A stretch of 12,326 nucleotides of DNA from Candidatus Stahliibacteriota bacterium CG08_land_8_20_14_0_20_40_26. GTDB lineage: Bacteria > Hydrothermota > UBA3073. Position 1 is the stretch's first letter; every line of letters begins with the position of its first letter. The stretch spans positions 476-12,801 of the forward strand of contig PEYP01000085.1 of the NCBI GenBank assembly GCA_002774315.1. Direction: 5' to 3'. A program made the translations under genes and the position numbers. Positions 1 to 6,199 of the stretch are shown piece after piece. Below the pieces are notes generated by a model, which searched no databases, was not told where the DNA came from, and saw only the letters and a program-made list of their open reading frames with translations.

Positions 1-38
1 TAAAAGATCTATCACTAAATTTATCCTTATTGCTTTTT

Positions 39-54
39 CCTGTCTGACGACAGG
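39..54. repeat. REP-like palindrome, copy 1
   Basis: The 16-mer CCTGTCTGACGACAGG forms a 6-bp stem (CCTGTC/GACAGG) with a TGAC loop and is followed by TAGG. It resembles the other CCTGYCT...AGRCAGG palindromes at 311-340, 549-588, 714-737 and 822-838, so it is read as a diverged member of a dispersed palindromic family. No coding function is visible. Confidence 0.5.
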
Positions 55-78
55 TAGGTTTCTGTCATACAGTGTTCT

Positions 79-102
79 GTGTCAGGAGTTACCTCCTGAC
101 AC
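79..102. repeat. Perfect 10-bp hairpin
   Basis: GTGTCAGGAG (79-88) and CTCCTGACAC (93-102) are exact inverted copies separated by the loop TTAC. There is no T-tract directly after either side, so it is not a standard intrinsic terminator. It lies downstream of the leftward promoter at 203-231 and would be part of that transcript. It could be a dispersed repeat or an RNA structure element; the sequence does not decide. Confidence 0.55.
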
Positions 103-134
103 CACAAGTTTGCTTTCAATCGTACCTCTATGAA

Positions 135-150
135 CTTTGTGTCCTTTGTG
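135..150. repeat. CTTTGTG doublet repeat, left copy
   Basis: CTTTGTG occurs at 135-141 and again at 144-150, a period of 9, followed by GTTT. The same unit recurs at 12263-12278 as TTTGTGCC/TTTGTGGT, so this is a dispersed family present at both ends of the window. The copy here has no clear inverted partner. Confidence 0.5.
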
Positions 151-202
151 GTTTATTCAAGAAATTTATACAACCCTATAGTGTATAAATCAGTGCGGAC
201 TT

Positions 203-231
203 ATTATAACACAAAAAATCTGAAAATGCAA
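203..231 (-). promoter_or_regulatory. Sigma70-type promoter, leftward
   Basis: On the minus strand TTGCAT (231-226) is followed after exactly 17 bases by TATAAT (208-203). The -10 is a perfect consensus and the -35 matches 4 of 6. Transcription would run toward base 1 through the hairpin at 79-102. I see no convincing ORF on the minus strand between here and the window edge, so the gene served is either beyond the edge or a non-coding RNA. Confidence 0.55.
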
Positions 232-310
232 GTTTTTTTTAGAGAATACATCTTTAACAGGGATTGGAAGAGATCAGCATGAGAATTTAAAGAAAATACT
301 TACTTGTCTC

Positions 311-340
311 TTGCCTGTTTACCAACGGGTAGAAAGGCAA
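311..340. repeat. REP-like palindrome, copy 2
   Basis: The element begins TTGCCTGTTTACC and ends GGGTAGAAAGGCAA. The arms pair over about 12 bp with one mismatch and one G-T pair around a 4-base loop (324-327). The CCTG...TACC / GGTA...AGG core is shared with copies at 714-737 and 822-838. Confidence 0.5.
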
Positions 341-432
341 CCACATTTTTTCTTAATCCAGGTTTATACTGATGTGAAAATTTGTATCTGGCCTCATTTT
401 TTTCTTGACGCTGATTTACACTGATATGTTAA

Positions 433-525
433 GGTTATTGAGTTATTAGGTTAATAAGTTATTGAAAGGTCAATTGTCTAATGATGTAGATAGTCAATAA
501 CCTAATTACTTAATAACTTAATTAC
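433..525. repeat. Inverted pair of octamer-period arrays (GTTATT family)
   Basis: The left arm consists of four octamers in perfect register: GGTTATTG (433-440), AGTTATTA (441-448), GGTTAATA (449-456) and AGTTATTG (457-464). The right arm, on the opposite strand, holds CAATAACC (495-502), TAATTACT (503-510), TAATAACT (511-518) and a partial TAATTAC (519-525). A spacer of about 30 bp separates the arms. The unit is related to the TTGGGTCA array at 9540-9627. It is not coding on either strand. Confidence 0.7.
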
Positions 526-548
526 TATATCTTTATTCTGCGTTAATC

Positions 549-588
549 CCTGCCTACCCTGCCTGCCGGCAGGCAGGCGGCAGGCAGG
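549..588. mobile_element. 40-bp REP-like palindrome interrupting another repeat
   Basis: It contains the perfect 20-bp palindrome CCTGCCTGCCGGCAGGCAGG at 558-577, preceded by CCTGCCTAC and followed by CGGCAGGCAGG. Immediately left is TCTGCGTTAATC (537-548) and immediately right TGCGTC (589-594). Joined together these give the sequence present uninterrupted at 6135-6152 upstream of the propeller gene, so the 40 bp look like an insertion. No clear target duplication is visible. No transposase is in the window; REP-type elements are usually moved in trans, which is an inference here. Confidence 0.55.
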
Positions 589-611
589 TGCGTCTGATTT
601 TTATTTTTTCC

Positions 612-640
612 TTGACATTTTTGGGATTATGTCATATAAT
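612..640 (+). promoter_or_regulatory. Consensus sigma70 promoter without an evident gene
   Basis: TTGACA (612-617), a spacer of exactly 17 bases and TATAAT (635-640) match the sigma70 consensus perfectly. It is preceded by the T-rich run TTTTATTTTTTCC. An ATG lies 8 nt after the -10, at 649, and opens a 27-codon frame ending with TAG inside the palindrome at 714-737. The first recognisable gene downstream is glyA at 1170, which would give a leader of about 520 nt rich in hairpins. It may start a small RNA, a micro-ORF, a gene remnant or a long glyA leader. Confidence 0.75.
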
Positions 641-713
641 CTTAGAGAATGTTCCAAAGTTACGTGATGTCGTTAAAGCCATCTATATTGAATGTCAACA
701 AGTTACATTTCAA

Positions 714-737
714 CCTGTCTACCGATAGGTAGATAGG
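714..737. repeat. REP-like palindrome, copy 4
   Basis: CCTGTCTACC (714-723) pairs with GGTAGATAGG (728-737), with one mismatch and a GATA loop. It belongs to the same family as copies at 311-340, 549-588 and 822-838. It carries the TAG that ends the 27-codon frame starting at 649. Confidence 0.6.
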
Positions 738-803
738 ATGATTTATTAACCGGAATTCATCAGACGAAGTAGGTTTCCAATCAAGCAATGCATTATCATA
801 TTT

Positions 804-838
804 GCAAAAGCAAGCTTTTGCCTGCCTACCGCAGGCAG
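804..838. repeat. Two adjacent hairpins, second REP-like
   Basis: GCAAAAGC (804-811) and GCTTTTGC (814-821) form an 8-bp stem with a two-base loop. Directly after it CTGCCT (822-827) pairs with AGGCAG (833-838) around ACCGC, which is the CCTGCCTACCGCAGGCAG form of the window's REP-like family. Confidence 0.55.
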
Positions 839-975
839 AAGTTCCTTGTTTGGAAAAGATAACTTAACAGGGATTGTAAGAGAACTTAAGAGATAGAAAT
901 AAAAAAACAACAAAAAGACAATTCTCTTTCGGTCTCTTAAGTTCCCTGTTTTAAAAAAGATACTTTAACAGGAAT
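839..975. repeat. Direct repeat pair enclosing a 12-bp inverted repeat
   Basis: A unit of about 36 bp, beginning AAGTTCCTTGTTT and ending TTAACAGGGAT (839-874), recurs at 939-975 with roughly 85% identity. Part of it (CTTTAACAGGGATTGGAAGA) also occurs at 252-271. Between the copies GAACTTAAGAGA (882-893) and TCTCTTAAGTTC (933-944) are exact 12-bp inverted arms. No coding function is visible. Confidence 0.6.
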
Positions 976-980
976 CATCC

Positions 981-1023
981 ACGGAATCCATATGGAGAAA
1001 AGAATATATCCATACGGATCCGT
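981..1023. repeat. Imperfect hairpin
   Basis: ACGGAATCCATATGGA (981-996) and TCCATACGGATCCGT (1009-1023) are inverted copies with one bulged base and one mismatch, giving about 14 paired positions around a 12-base AT-rich loop. There is no T-tract after it, so a terminator role is unlikely. Confidence 0.5.
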
Positions 1024-1057
1024 AGGGAAGAGAAATAAAGTTTAGTGTTAAATGTTT

Positions 1058-1156
1058 TATAATTAATTAGATAAATTATGAATCTTGTAGGCATGGTTTC
1101 CCGCAAGGGCAGTAACAAACCATACCAATCAGCACAAATTGAATTTGTGCCTACAA
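1058..1156 (+). promoter_or_regulatory. glyA leader: -10-like box, short uORF and branched fold
   Basis: TATAAT at 1058-1063 has only a weak -35. Downstream, TTGTAGGCA (1085-1093) is complementary to TGCCTACAA (1148-1156) and encloses two hairpins: ATGGTTT (1093-1099) with AAACCAT (1117-1123) capped by CCCGCAAGGG, and GCACAAATT (1132-1140) with AATTTGTGC (1142-1150). The stems share a few end bases, so they are partly alternative. A 27-codon frame (ATG 1078 to TGA 1159-1161) spans the structure and ends 8 nt before the glyA ATG. It does not resemble the glycine riboswitch. The palindromes may instead be dispersed repeats. Confidence 0.4.
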
Positions 1157-1169
1157 CTTGAGGGGGGTT

Positions 1170-2435
1170 ATGTGGCTTAAATCGGAAGATAAAGAGATCT
1201 GGGACGCAATTATAGGTGAGTTACACCGTCAACAGGAAAAACTTGAGCTCATTGCATCTGAAAACTATACCTCTCCTGCAGTATTGGAGGCAATGGGCTC
1301 TGTTCTTACAAATAAATATGCTGAGGGCTATCCCGGAGCAAGATACTATGGAGGATGTGAGTGGATAGATGTTGTTGAAAGGATTGCAGTAGAGAGGGCA
1401 AAGAAACTCTTCGGGTGTGACCATGCAAATGTTCAACCACTTTCAGGAGTCCCGGCAAATATGGCAGCATACTTTGCTCTTGCAGAACCAGGGGATAAAC
1501 TGCTTGGACTCACACTATCACATGGAGGTCACCTCTCCCACGGGCACTCTGTAAGTTTCTCTGGAAAGTGGTTCAATGTGGCAAGATATAAAGTAGATAA
1601 GGAAACCGAGATGATTGATTACAAAATGCTTCTTGACCTCGCAAGGGAAGAAAAACCAAAGATTATTGTGGCGGGAGCGAGTGCGTATCCAAGAACGCTC
1701 TACTTTGATAAATTCAGAGAGATATGTGACGATGTTGGTGCATATCTTGTCGCAGATATAGCACATATAGCAGGACTGATTGCTACAGGGCTTCACCCCT
1801 CACCTATACCATACGCTGATGTAGTCACAACCACCACACATAAAACCCTGAGAGGACCAAGAAGTGGTATGATTATGTGCAAAGAAGAACACAAAGACGC
1901 AGTTGACAAATGGGTGTTTCCAAGATTGTCCGGCGGTCCGCATATGCATACAATAGCAGGCAAGGCGGTATGTCTCGGCGAGGCACTCAAACAGGAATTT
2001 AAAGATTATCAGAAACAGATACTATCAAATGCAACTGCAATGGCGGATGAATTTGCAAAATGCGGATATAGACTCGTTACAGGAGGAACCGATACACACC
2101 TTATGCTCGTGGACCTGCGACCAAAAGGTATAAAGGGTATTGATGCAGAAGAGGCACTGGACAGGGCAGGGATAACAGTAAACAAAAATGCCATTCCCTA
2201 TGACCCGGAAAAACCTAACATAGCAAGTGGTATAAGAGTGGGGACTCCTGCGCTCACTACAAGGGGCATGAAAGAGGACGAGATGAGAAGAATTGTAAGA
2301 TTTATAGATAAGGTACTTATGAACATAGATAACGAGGGAATATATGAAGAGATAAGAAAAGAAGTAAGTGATCTCTGTTCCTCGTTCCCGATATATAAAG
2401 ACTACGAGGAATTCCTGAATGCTACTGCAAAATGA
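1170..2435 (+). CDS. glyA: Serine hydroxymethyltransferase
   Basis: PLP enzyme that interconverts serine plus THF with glycine plus 5,10-methylene-THF in the cytoplasm. The N-terminus has the family's EKLELIASENYTS and NKYAEGYPGARYYGG blocks, then LSHGGHLSHG near residue 115, the aspartate of VADIAHIAGL near 200 and the PLP-lysine motif TTTTHKTLRGPRSG with Lys225. The 421-residue length fits bacterial GlyA (E. coli 417). Variants are QPLSG where many members have QPHSG, and GPRSG for GPRGG; neither loses a known catalytic residue. The reading frame also allows a TTG at 1158, but ATG 1170 sits behind AGGGGGG (1161-1167) and gives the normal N-terminus. It is followed after 56 bp by a dCMP deaminase gene, fitting joint supply of thymidylate synthase. 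Confidence 0.97.
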   Translation: MWLKSEDKEIWDAIIGELHRQQEKLELIASENYTSPAVLEAMGSVLTNKYAEGYPGARYYGGCEWIDVVERIAVERAKKLFGCDHANVQPLSGVPANMAAYFALAEPGDKLLGLTLSHGGHLSHGHSVSFSGKWFNVARYKVDKETEMIDYKMLLDLAREEKPKIIVAGASAYPRTLYFDKFREICDDVGAYLVADIAHIAGLIATGLHPSPIPYADVVTTTTHKTLRGPRSGMIMCKEEHKDAVDKWVFPRLSGGPHMHTIAGKAVCLGEALKQEFKDYQKQILSNATAMADEFAKCGYRLVTGGTDTHLMLVDLRPKGIKGIDAEEALDRAGITVNKNAIPYDPEKPNIASGIRVGTPALTTRGMKEDEMRRIVRFIDKVLMNIDNEGIYEEIRKEVSDLCSSFPIYKDYEEFLNATAK

Positions 2436-2455
2436 AAATATCAAAATTATTTTTA

Positions 2456-2486
2456 TTGGAAATTGGAAATTCGGACTTGTGAATTC
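2456..2486. repeat. Period-7 array between glyA and the deaminase gene
   Basis: The gap contains TTGGAAA (2456-2462), TTGGAAA (2463-2469), TTCGGAC (2470-2476), TTGTGAA (2477-2483) and a trailing TTC, four units in exact 7-bp register with decreasing similarity. It is short, so chance is possible, but the architecture matches the other phased arrays in the window. It occupies the place where a ribosome-binding site for the next gene would be expected. Confidence 0.4.
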
Positions 2487-2491
2487 TATAC

Positions 2492-2941
2492 ATGCGTCCT
2501 CCCTGGGATAAATATTTTATGGATATAGCAACTCTTGTGGCGTCCAGGTCCACATGCCTCAGAAGAAATGTGGGAGCGTGTGTAGTAAAGGACAGAAGAA
2601 TTCTTACAACTGGATACAACGGAGCACCTACAGGTATTGCTCACTGTGAAGATGTCGGCTGCCTGCGTGAAAAACTCAAAGTGCCTTCTGGAGAAAGACA
2701 CGAATTATGCAGAGGCTTGCATGCGGAACAGAATGCCATAATACAGGCAGCAAAAACAGGAATATCGTTGGAGGGAGCAATAATGTATGTCACAAACTAT
2801 CCCTGTTTTATATGCGCCAAAATGATAATAAACTCGGGAATAAAGAAAGTAGTATACAAAAAGGGTTACCCCGATAAAGAGGCAAAGGACTTTCTTAAGA
2901 AAAGCGGAATAGAGATGGTAAAACTGGAAGGATATGAATAA
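2492..2941 (+). CDS. dCMP deaminase (ComEB-like)
   Basis: Zinc-dependent cytidine-deaminase-fold enzyme, expected to convert dCMP to dUMP for thymidylate synthesis. The 149-residue protein has the catalytic LHAEQNAI motif (His77, Glu79) and PCFICAKMI (Cys105, Cys108). A Cys/His-rich stretch (His51, Cys52, Cys57, His70, Cys73) could bind a second, structural zinc as in other dCMP deaminases; this is inferred. The N-terminus, WDKYFMDIATLVASRSTC, is typical of the ComEB/dCMP deaminase group rather than of TadA or CDA. The start lacks a clear ribosome-binding site. The gene follows glyA and overlaps the next gene by 8 bp, so the three are probably cotranscribed. Substrate is assigned by family only. 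Confidence 0.9.
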   Translation: MRPPWDKYFMDIATLVASRSTCLRRNVGACVVKDRRILTTGYNGAPTGIAHCEDVGCLREKLKVPSGERHELCRGLHAEQNAIIQAAKTGISLEGAIMYVTNYPCFICAKMIINSGIKKVVYKKGYPDKEAKDFLKKSGIEMVKLEGYE

Positions 2942-3836
2942 TGTCAATTATCCTGGATATCTAAACCTTAAGGAAGAACTTCACAAAAGAATAGAAGAAG
3001 GATACAGCATCCTTAGAAGATGCACCCTCTGCGGTAGGAAATGCAAAAGTGACCGATTTACCCAAAAGGGAGTCTGTGGCGGAGGGCTCCTCCCATCAAT
3101 TTCAAGTTACAACCTTCACTTCGGCGAAGAACCCCCAATATCAGGGAAAAGCGGGTCTGGAACTATATTCTTTACAGGGTGTAGCCTTTCCTGCGTATTC
3201 TGTCAGAACTATCCTATATCCCAGTATAGAATTGGAAATGAGACAAGTATAGAAAAACTGGCAGAATATATGCTTTCGCTCGAACATGAGGGAGCACACA
3301 ATATAAACCTCGTTACTCCGACCCACTATGTTCCACAAATTCTCGCTTCGCTCGAGATTGCAATAGAAAGGGGTCTTTCCATACCGATAGTCTATAATAC
3401 AGGTGGTTACGATTCCCCCGAGACCCTCAGGCTACTGCGTGGTATTGTGGATATATATCTTCCAGATGCAAAATATTCAGATGAGCAACTTGCCTTTAAA
3501 TACTCAGGGGTAAGGGGGTATGTTAATGTAAACAGAAAGGCAATATGTGAGATGCATTCACAAGTAGGAGACTTTATAGTTGACAATGGCATTGCAGTCA
3601 AAGGTATCCTTGTGAGACATCTTGTGCTACCAACACACATTGAAAACGCGAAGGGTGTACTTCAGTTCTTAGAAAGCGTATCACCCAATGTAAAAATCAG
3701 TCTGATGGGACAGTATTTTCCCTGCAACCGCGCAAAAGATTATATTGAAATTAACCGGAAATTAAGCATTGGTGAGTATAAAGAGGCGATTTCAATAATG
3801 CATTCATTATCACTTGAAGGATATATACAGGAGTGA
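2934..3836 (+). CDS. Radical SAM protein, PflX/COG1313-like
   Basis: Iron-sulfur radical SAM protein of the pyruvate-formate-lyase-activase-like PflX group; its substrate is unknown. Residues 30-48 hold a first cysteine cluster (Cys30, Cys33, Cys37, Cys48) and TGCSLSCVFCQNYPISQ at 82-98 is the CxxxCxxC site (Cys83, Cys87, Cys90) for the SAM-binding 4Fe-4S cluster. Further family-like segments are NLVTPTHYVPQI, VYNTGGYD and DIYLPDAKYSDEQLAFKYS. The 300-residue length is normal. The start overlaps the end of the deaminase gene (ATGAATAA arrangement) with AAGGA immediately before it, suggesting translational coupling. No glycyl-radical enzyme gene is nearby, so PFL activation cannot be claimed. 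Confidence 0.88.
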   Translation: MNNVNYPGYLNLKEELHKRIEEGYSILRRCTLCGRKCKSDRFTQKGVCGGGLLPSISSYNLHFGEEPPISGKSGSGTIFFTGCSLSCVFCQNYPISQYRIGNETSIEKLAEYMLSLEHEGAHNINLVTPTHYVPQILASLEIAIERGLSIPIVYNTGGYDSPETLRLLRGIVDIYLPDAKYSDEQLAFKYSGVRGYVNVNRKAICEMHSQVGDFIVDNGIAVKGILVRHLVLPTHIENAKGVLQFLESVSPNVKISLMGQYFPCNRAKDYIEINRKLSIGEYKEAISIMHSLSLEGYIQE

Positions 3837-3869
3837 GTTGTAAATTAAAAACAAGAAAATGCCGGCGTT

Positions 3870-5855
3870 TTACTTACTCTGCAATATGTGTTCTCCAATG
3901 TTTGATGCATGAGAATTTATACGCTCAAGGTCTGAAATAAGATCAAGATGAATAGTGCTGGTTTCTACAGACTCCTTAAAACCCCTTCTCAGTCGGTCGA
4001 GATGTGCATCATGGTATTTTGATAATAAAATCCTACCCTCTTCTCTTCTCTCTGCTACCTTCGTTGCAAGACCATTGTCAAATGTGGTAAGCGCGTTTAT
4101 CGCCATTCGAAGAGTCTCTCCTGAGAATCTAAAGAATTCTTCTATCTCTGCAAACCCCTCCCTTGAAAAAATAAATCCTGATTTTATCTTTTTCTTGGCA
4201 TAGACCATAAGACTCTTTGAGATAACATCCCCTATATGCTCAAGTTCATCCACTATATGGAGTAGCGCCGCGCTCCTTTTAGATAAATCTAAAGATATTT
4301 CGCTCTCAGATACACGGACTAAATATAAGGTTATATTCTCTTCTAAAGCATCAACATTATCGTCACTATTAACCACCTTCAACCTCTCCAGTTCTTCATT
4401 CGTTTCAAAGACCTTAAATGAAGCAGTGAGCATTGTCTGGACAATATCTGCCATTCTCAATGTTTCTCTCAACGCTTGCCCAACTGCAATCGCCGGAGAA
4501 GAAAGAAAGGTCAAGTCAAGGTAACGAGGCTCAAATCCAACCTTTCTTGGAGGAAGTACCCTTGCTATTAACTTGGAGTAAGGGACCAAAAGTGGCAAAA
4601 ATAATATGGCAGCAAAAAGATTAAAAAGTGTATGGGCATTTGCAACCTGTCTGGGCAGGGATGCCGATGTATTTCCTATAAGGCTAGCAAATTGATGTAT
4701 AAATGGGAAAAAGACAATAACCATAAAAATTTTAAACATTATATGTGCCATCGCAACCCTTTTTGCCTCTGTGCCACGACCAACAGATGCGAGCAGGGCA
4801 GTTACACAAGTTCCTATATTGGCACCGAATATGATAGGTATAGTACCTTCTATGTCTATAAGTCCACCAAATGCAAATGAGATTACAATTGCCATTGTGG
4901 CACCCGACGATTGAACTATACCTGTAAATACTGTTGAGAGAATAAGAAGAAGAAACGGTCGTTCCCCCATTGCTATAAGACTACTGGTCACTCCCGGAAT
5001 AAGTGTTAGGGGATAAACCGCATCTGTCATAACCTTCATCCCATAAAATATAAGCCCAAAGGCAAATATAATCCTACCTGTATAATGAATCTGTCTATGT
5101 TTCCCGAATATCATCATAAAGAAACCAACAGCAATAATAACAAGCGCCACCTCAAACACCCTAAATGCAATGAGTTGTACAGTTAGAGTAGTTCCTATAT
5201 CTGCTCCAAGAATAACCCCGAGCGTCTGTATAAAGCTTACAAGCCCTGCTTCCGCAAAGGATACAAGCATAACCGTTGTTGCAGAGCTTGACTGGGTGAG
5301 AATTGTAATAAACGCACCAACAATAACACCAAGAAGAGGATTTTTTGTCAGTTTCCACAAGAATTCCCTCAATTTGCCACCTGCTACTCTGGTAAGTGCT
5401 TTACTACCGAAATTTAATCCATACATAAACAGGGCAAATCCTCCCAGAAGCCCAATCACCAGAAAAAAGACAAAATGCGGTCTCATTGCAATGAAAGAGA
5501 CCTTTACCCTGTCTTGTAAGATAGGAGACGAGGCTTCAAGCCAGTATTCGCCTTTTACATTCCCTGCGTAAAATTTGAAAACCGCATACCCTCTCACATC
5601 TGTTGTATCGGTCAGAATAGTACTCACGTACTCTTCTTCTGTCTGAGGGGGGACACTTATAAACCTTAACTCTACAGGAACTCCTTCAACTGGCTCACCG
5701 TTGTCGTCAATAAGCTCAATTATTATTGGATCAGGCAATTCTCTCCCAACAGTCACCACCATTCCATCCCCTGAGATATCATTTCCCCTCGGGTCTTTTG
5801 CCTTTGAGAGGTGTGGCAAACCTGAAAGAAGCAATATGCATAGAAGTAAATTCAT
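3870..5855 (-). CDS. Na+/phosphate cotransporter with N-terminal Ig-like and C-terminal PhoU-like domains
   Basis: Inner-membrane NptA/PNaS-type sodium-phosphate symporter. Residues 1-20 look like a signal peptide. Residues about 25-122 are a soluble beta-rich segment with NGEPVEGVPVELRF and TTDVRGYAVFKF, typical of bacterial Ig-like (Big-type) domains. Transmembrane segments follow from about 126 to 430, with the family's two inverted repeats: QSSSATT (188-194) with GADIGTT (217-223), and QSSGATM (315-321) with GANIGTC (344-350). About 455-661 is a charged helical PhoU-like domain. Most relatives lack the Ig-like domain and are near 540-560 residues; here the extra mass is at the N-terminus. 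The start has no Shine-Dalgarno match, but a consensus promoter lies 47 nt upstream. The gene is convergent with the radical SAM gene, with 33 bp between stops. Confidence 0.92.
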   Translation of the reverse strand: MNLLLCILLLSGLPHLSKAKDPRGNDISGDGMVVTVGRELPDPIIIELIDDNGEPVEGVPVELRFISVPPQTEEEYVSTILTDTTDVRGYAVFKFYAGNVKGEYWLEASSPILQDRVKVSFIAMRPHFVFFLVIGLLGGFALFMYGLNFGSKALTRVAGGKLREFLWKLTKNPLLGVIVGAFITILTQSSSATTVMLVSFAEAGLVSFIQTLGVILGADIGTTLTVQLIAFRVFEVALVIIAVGFFMMIFGKHRQIHYTGRIIFAFGLIFYGMKVMTDAVYPLTLIPGVTSSLIAMGERPFLLLILSTVFTGIVQSSGATMAIVISFAFGGLIDIEGTIPIIFGANIGTCVTALLASVGRGTEAKRVAMAHIMFKIFMVIVFFPFIHQFASLIGNTSASLPRQVANAHTLFNLFAAILFLPLLVPYSKLIARVLPPRKVGFEPRYLDLTFLSSPAIAVGQALRETLRMADIVQTMLTASFKVFETNEELERLKVVNSDDNVDALEENITLYLVRVSESEISLDLSKRSAALLHIVDELEHIGDVISKSLMVYAKKKIKSGFIFSREGFAEIEEFFRFSGETLRMAINALTTFDNGLATKVAERREEGRILLSKYHDAHLDRLRRGFKESVETSTIHLDLISDLERINSHASNIGEHILQSK

Positions 5856-5902
5856 ATGGCTAAAGGATAGAAATACAATACTGTAAGGCTATATTATGTT
5901 GG

Positions 5903-5931
5903 ATTATATCATATCTTTTTTCTTATGTCAA
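5903..5931 (-). promoter_or_regulatory. Consensus promoter of the Na/Pi cotransporter gene
   Basis: On the minus strand TTGACA (5931-5926), 17 bases and TATAAT (5908-5903) match the sigma70 consensus exactly. The -10 ends 47 nt before the ATG at 5855, predicting a leader of about 40 nt, the longest among the recognisable promoter/gene pairs in this window. No phosphate-regulon operator could be recognised. Confidence 0.8.
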
Positions 5932-5965
5932 GTTTTTTATCCCAGATTTCTCCCTATTTTCTCTC

Positions 5966-6019
5966 TCTCCTTGTTAGACATCACTAAAACCACAAGGAGA
6001 AATGGGGCTCCCTTTCTCC
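5966..6019. repeat. Two mutually exclusive hairpins
   Basis: TCTCCTTGT (5966-5974) is perfectly complementary to ACAAGGAGA (5992-6000). The right arm overlaps a second strong hairpin: GGAGAAA (5996-6002), a bulged T, GGG (6004-6006), loop GCT, CCC (6010-6012) and TTTCTCC (6013-6019). Only one can form at a time. No T-tract follows directly. The surrounding CT-rich text (5949-5975) resembles 10889-10915, so this may be a dispersed repeat rather than a regulator. It lies between the divergent cotransporter and propeller genes. Confidence 0.45.
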
Positions 6020-6132
6020 TGGATGATTTTTTGCGCTTTTCGTATAATTCGTGCTTATTTTTTTCTTGATATCATAATGAAAGTATAAACATATTTTAGA
6101 TTTTGGCTTTTTGATTTATACCTATCTGTGAG

Positions 6133-6192
6133 AATCTGCGTTAATCTGCGTCCAATTTTTTTCTTGACTTTTTGCCAATAATGTGATACAAT
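6133..6192 (+). promoter_or_regulatory. Doublet repeat plus promoter of the propeller gene
   Basis: AATCTGCGTT (6133-6142) and AATCTGCGTC (6143-6152) form a period-10 doublet, followed by CAATTTTTTTC and then TTGACT (6164-6169), a 17-base spacer and TACAAT (6187-6192). The -10 ends 7 nt before the ATG at 6200, so transcription should begin at or within a base or two of the start codon. The same doublet, interrupted by a palindrome, lies upstream of the promoter at 612-640. Confidence 0.75.
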
Positions 6193-6199
6193 TAAACAG

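Noticed and set aside
401..428. Promoter from TTTTTTTCTTGACG
   Set aside because: It shares the T-tract and -35-like sequence with real promoters, but no acceptable -10 lies 16-18 bases downstream.
433..525. CRISPR array
   Set aside because: The repeated units are 8 bp, contiguous and without spacers, and no cas gene is present.
649..732. 27-codon leaderless ORF after the consensus promoter
   Set aside because: Promoter spacing is attractive, but the translation resembles no protein and ends in a repeat; kept only as part of the orphan-promoter finding.
1085..1156. Glycine riboswitch upstream of glyA
   Set aside because: The conserved purine-rich core of that class is not recognisable; the stems are better described as short palindromes.
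3851..3880. Bidirectional terminator between the radical SAM and cotransporter genes
   Set aside because: AAAATGCCGGCGTTTT is a palindrome without a loop and the flanking arms pair only weakly, so I could not support a terminator call.
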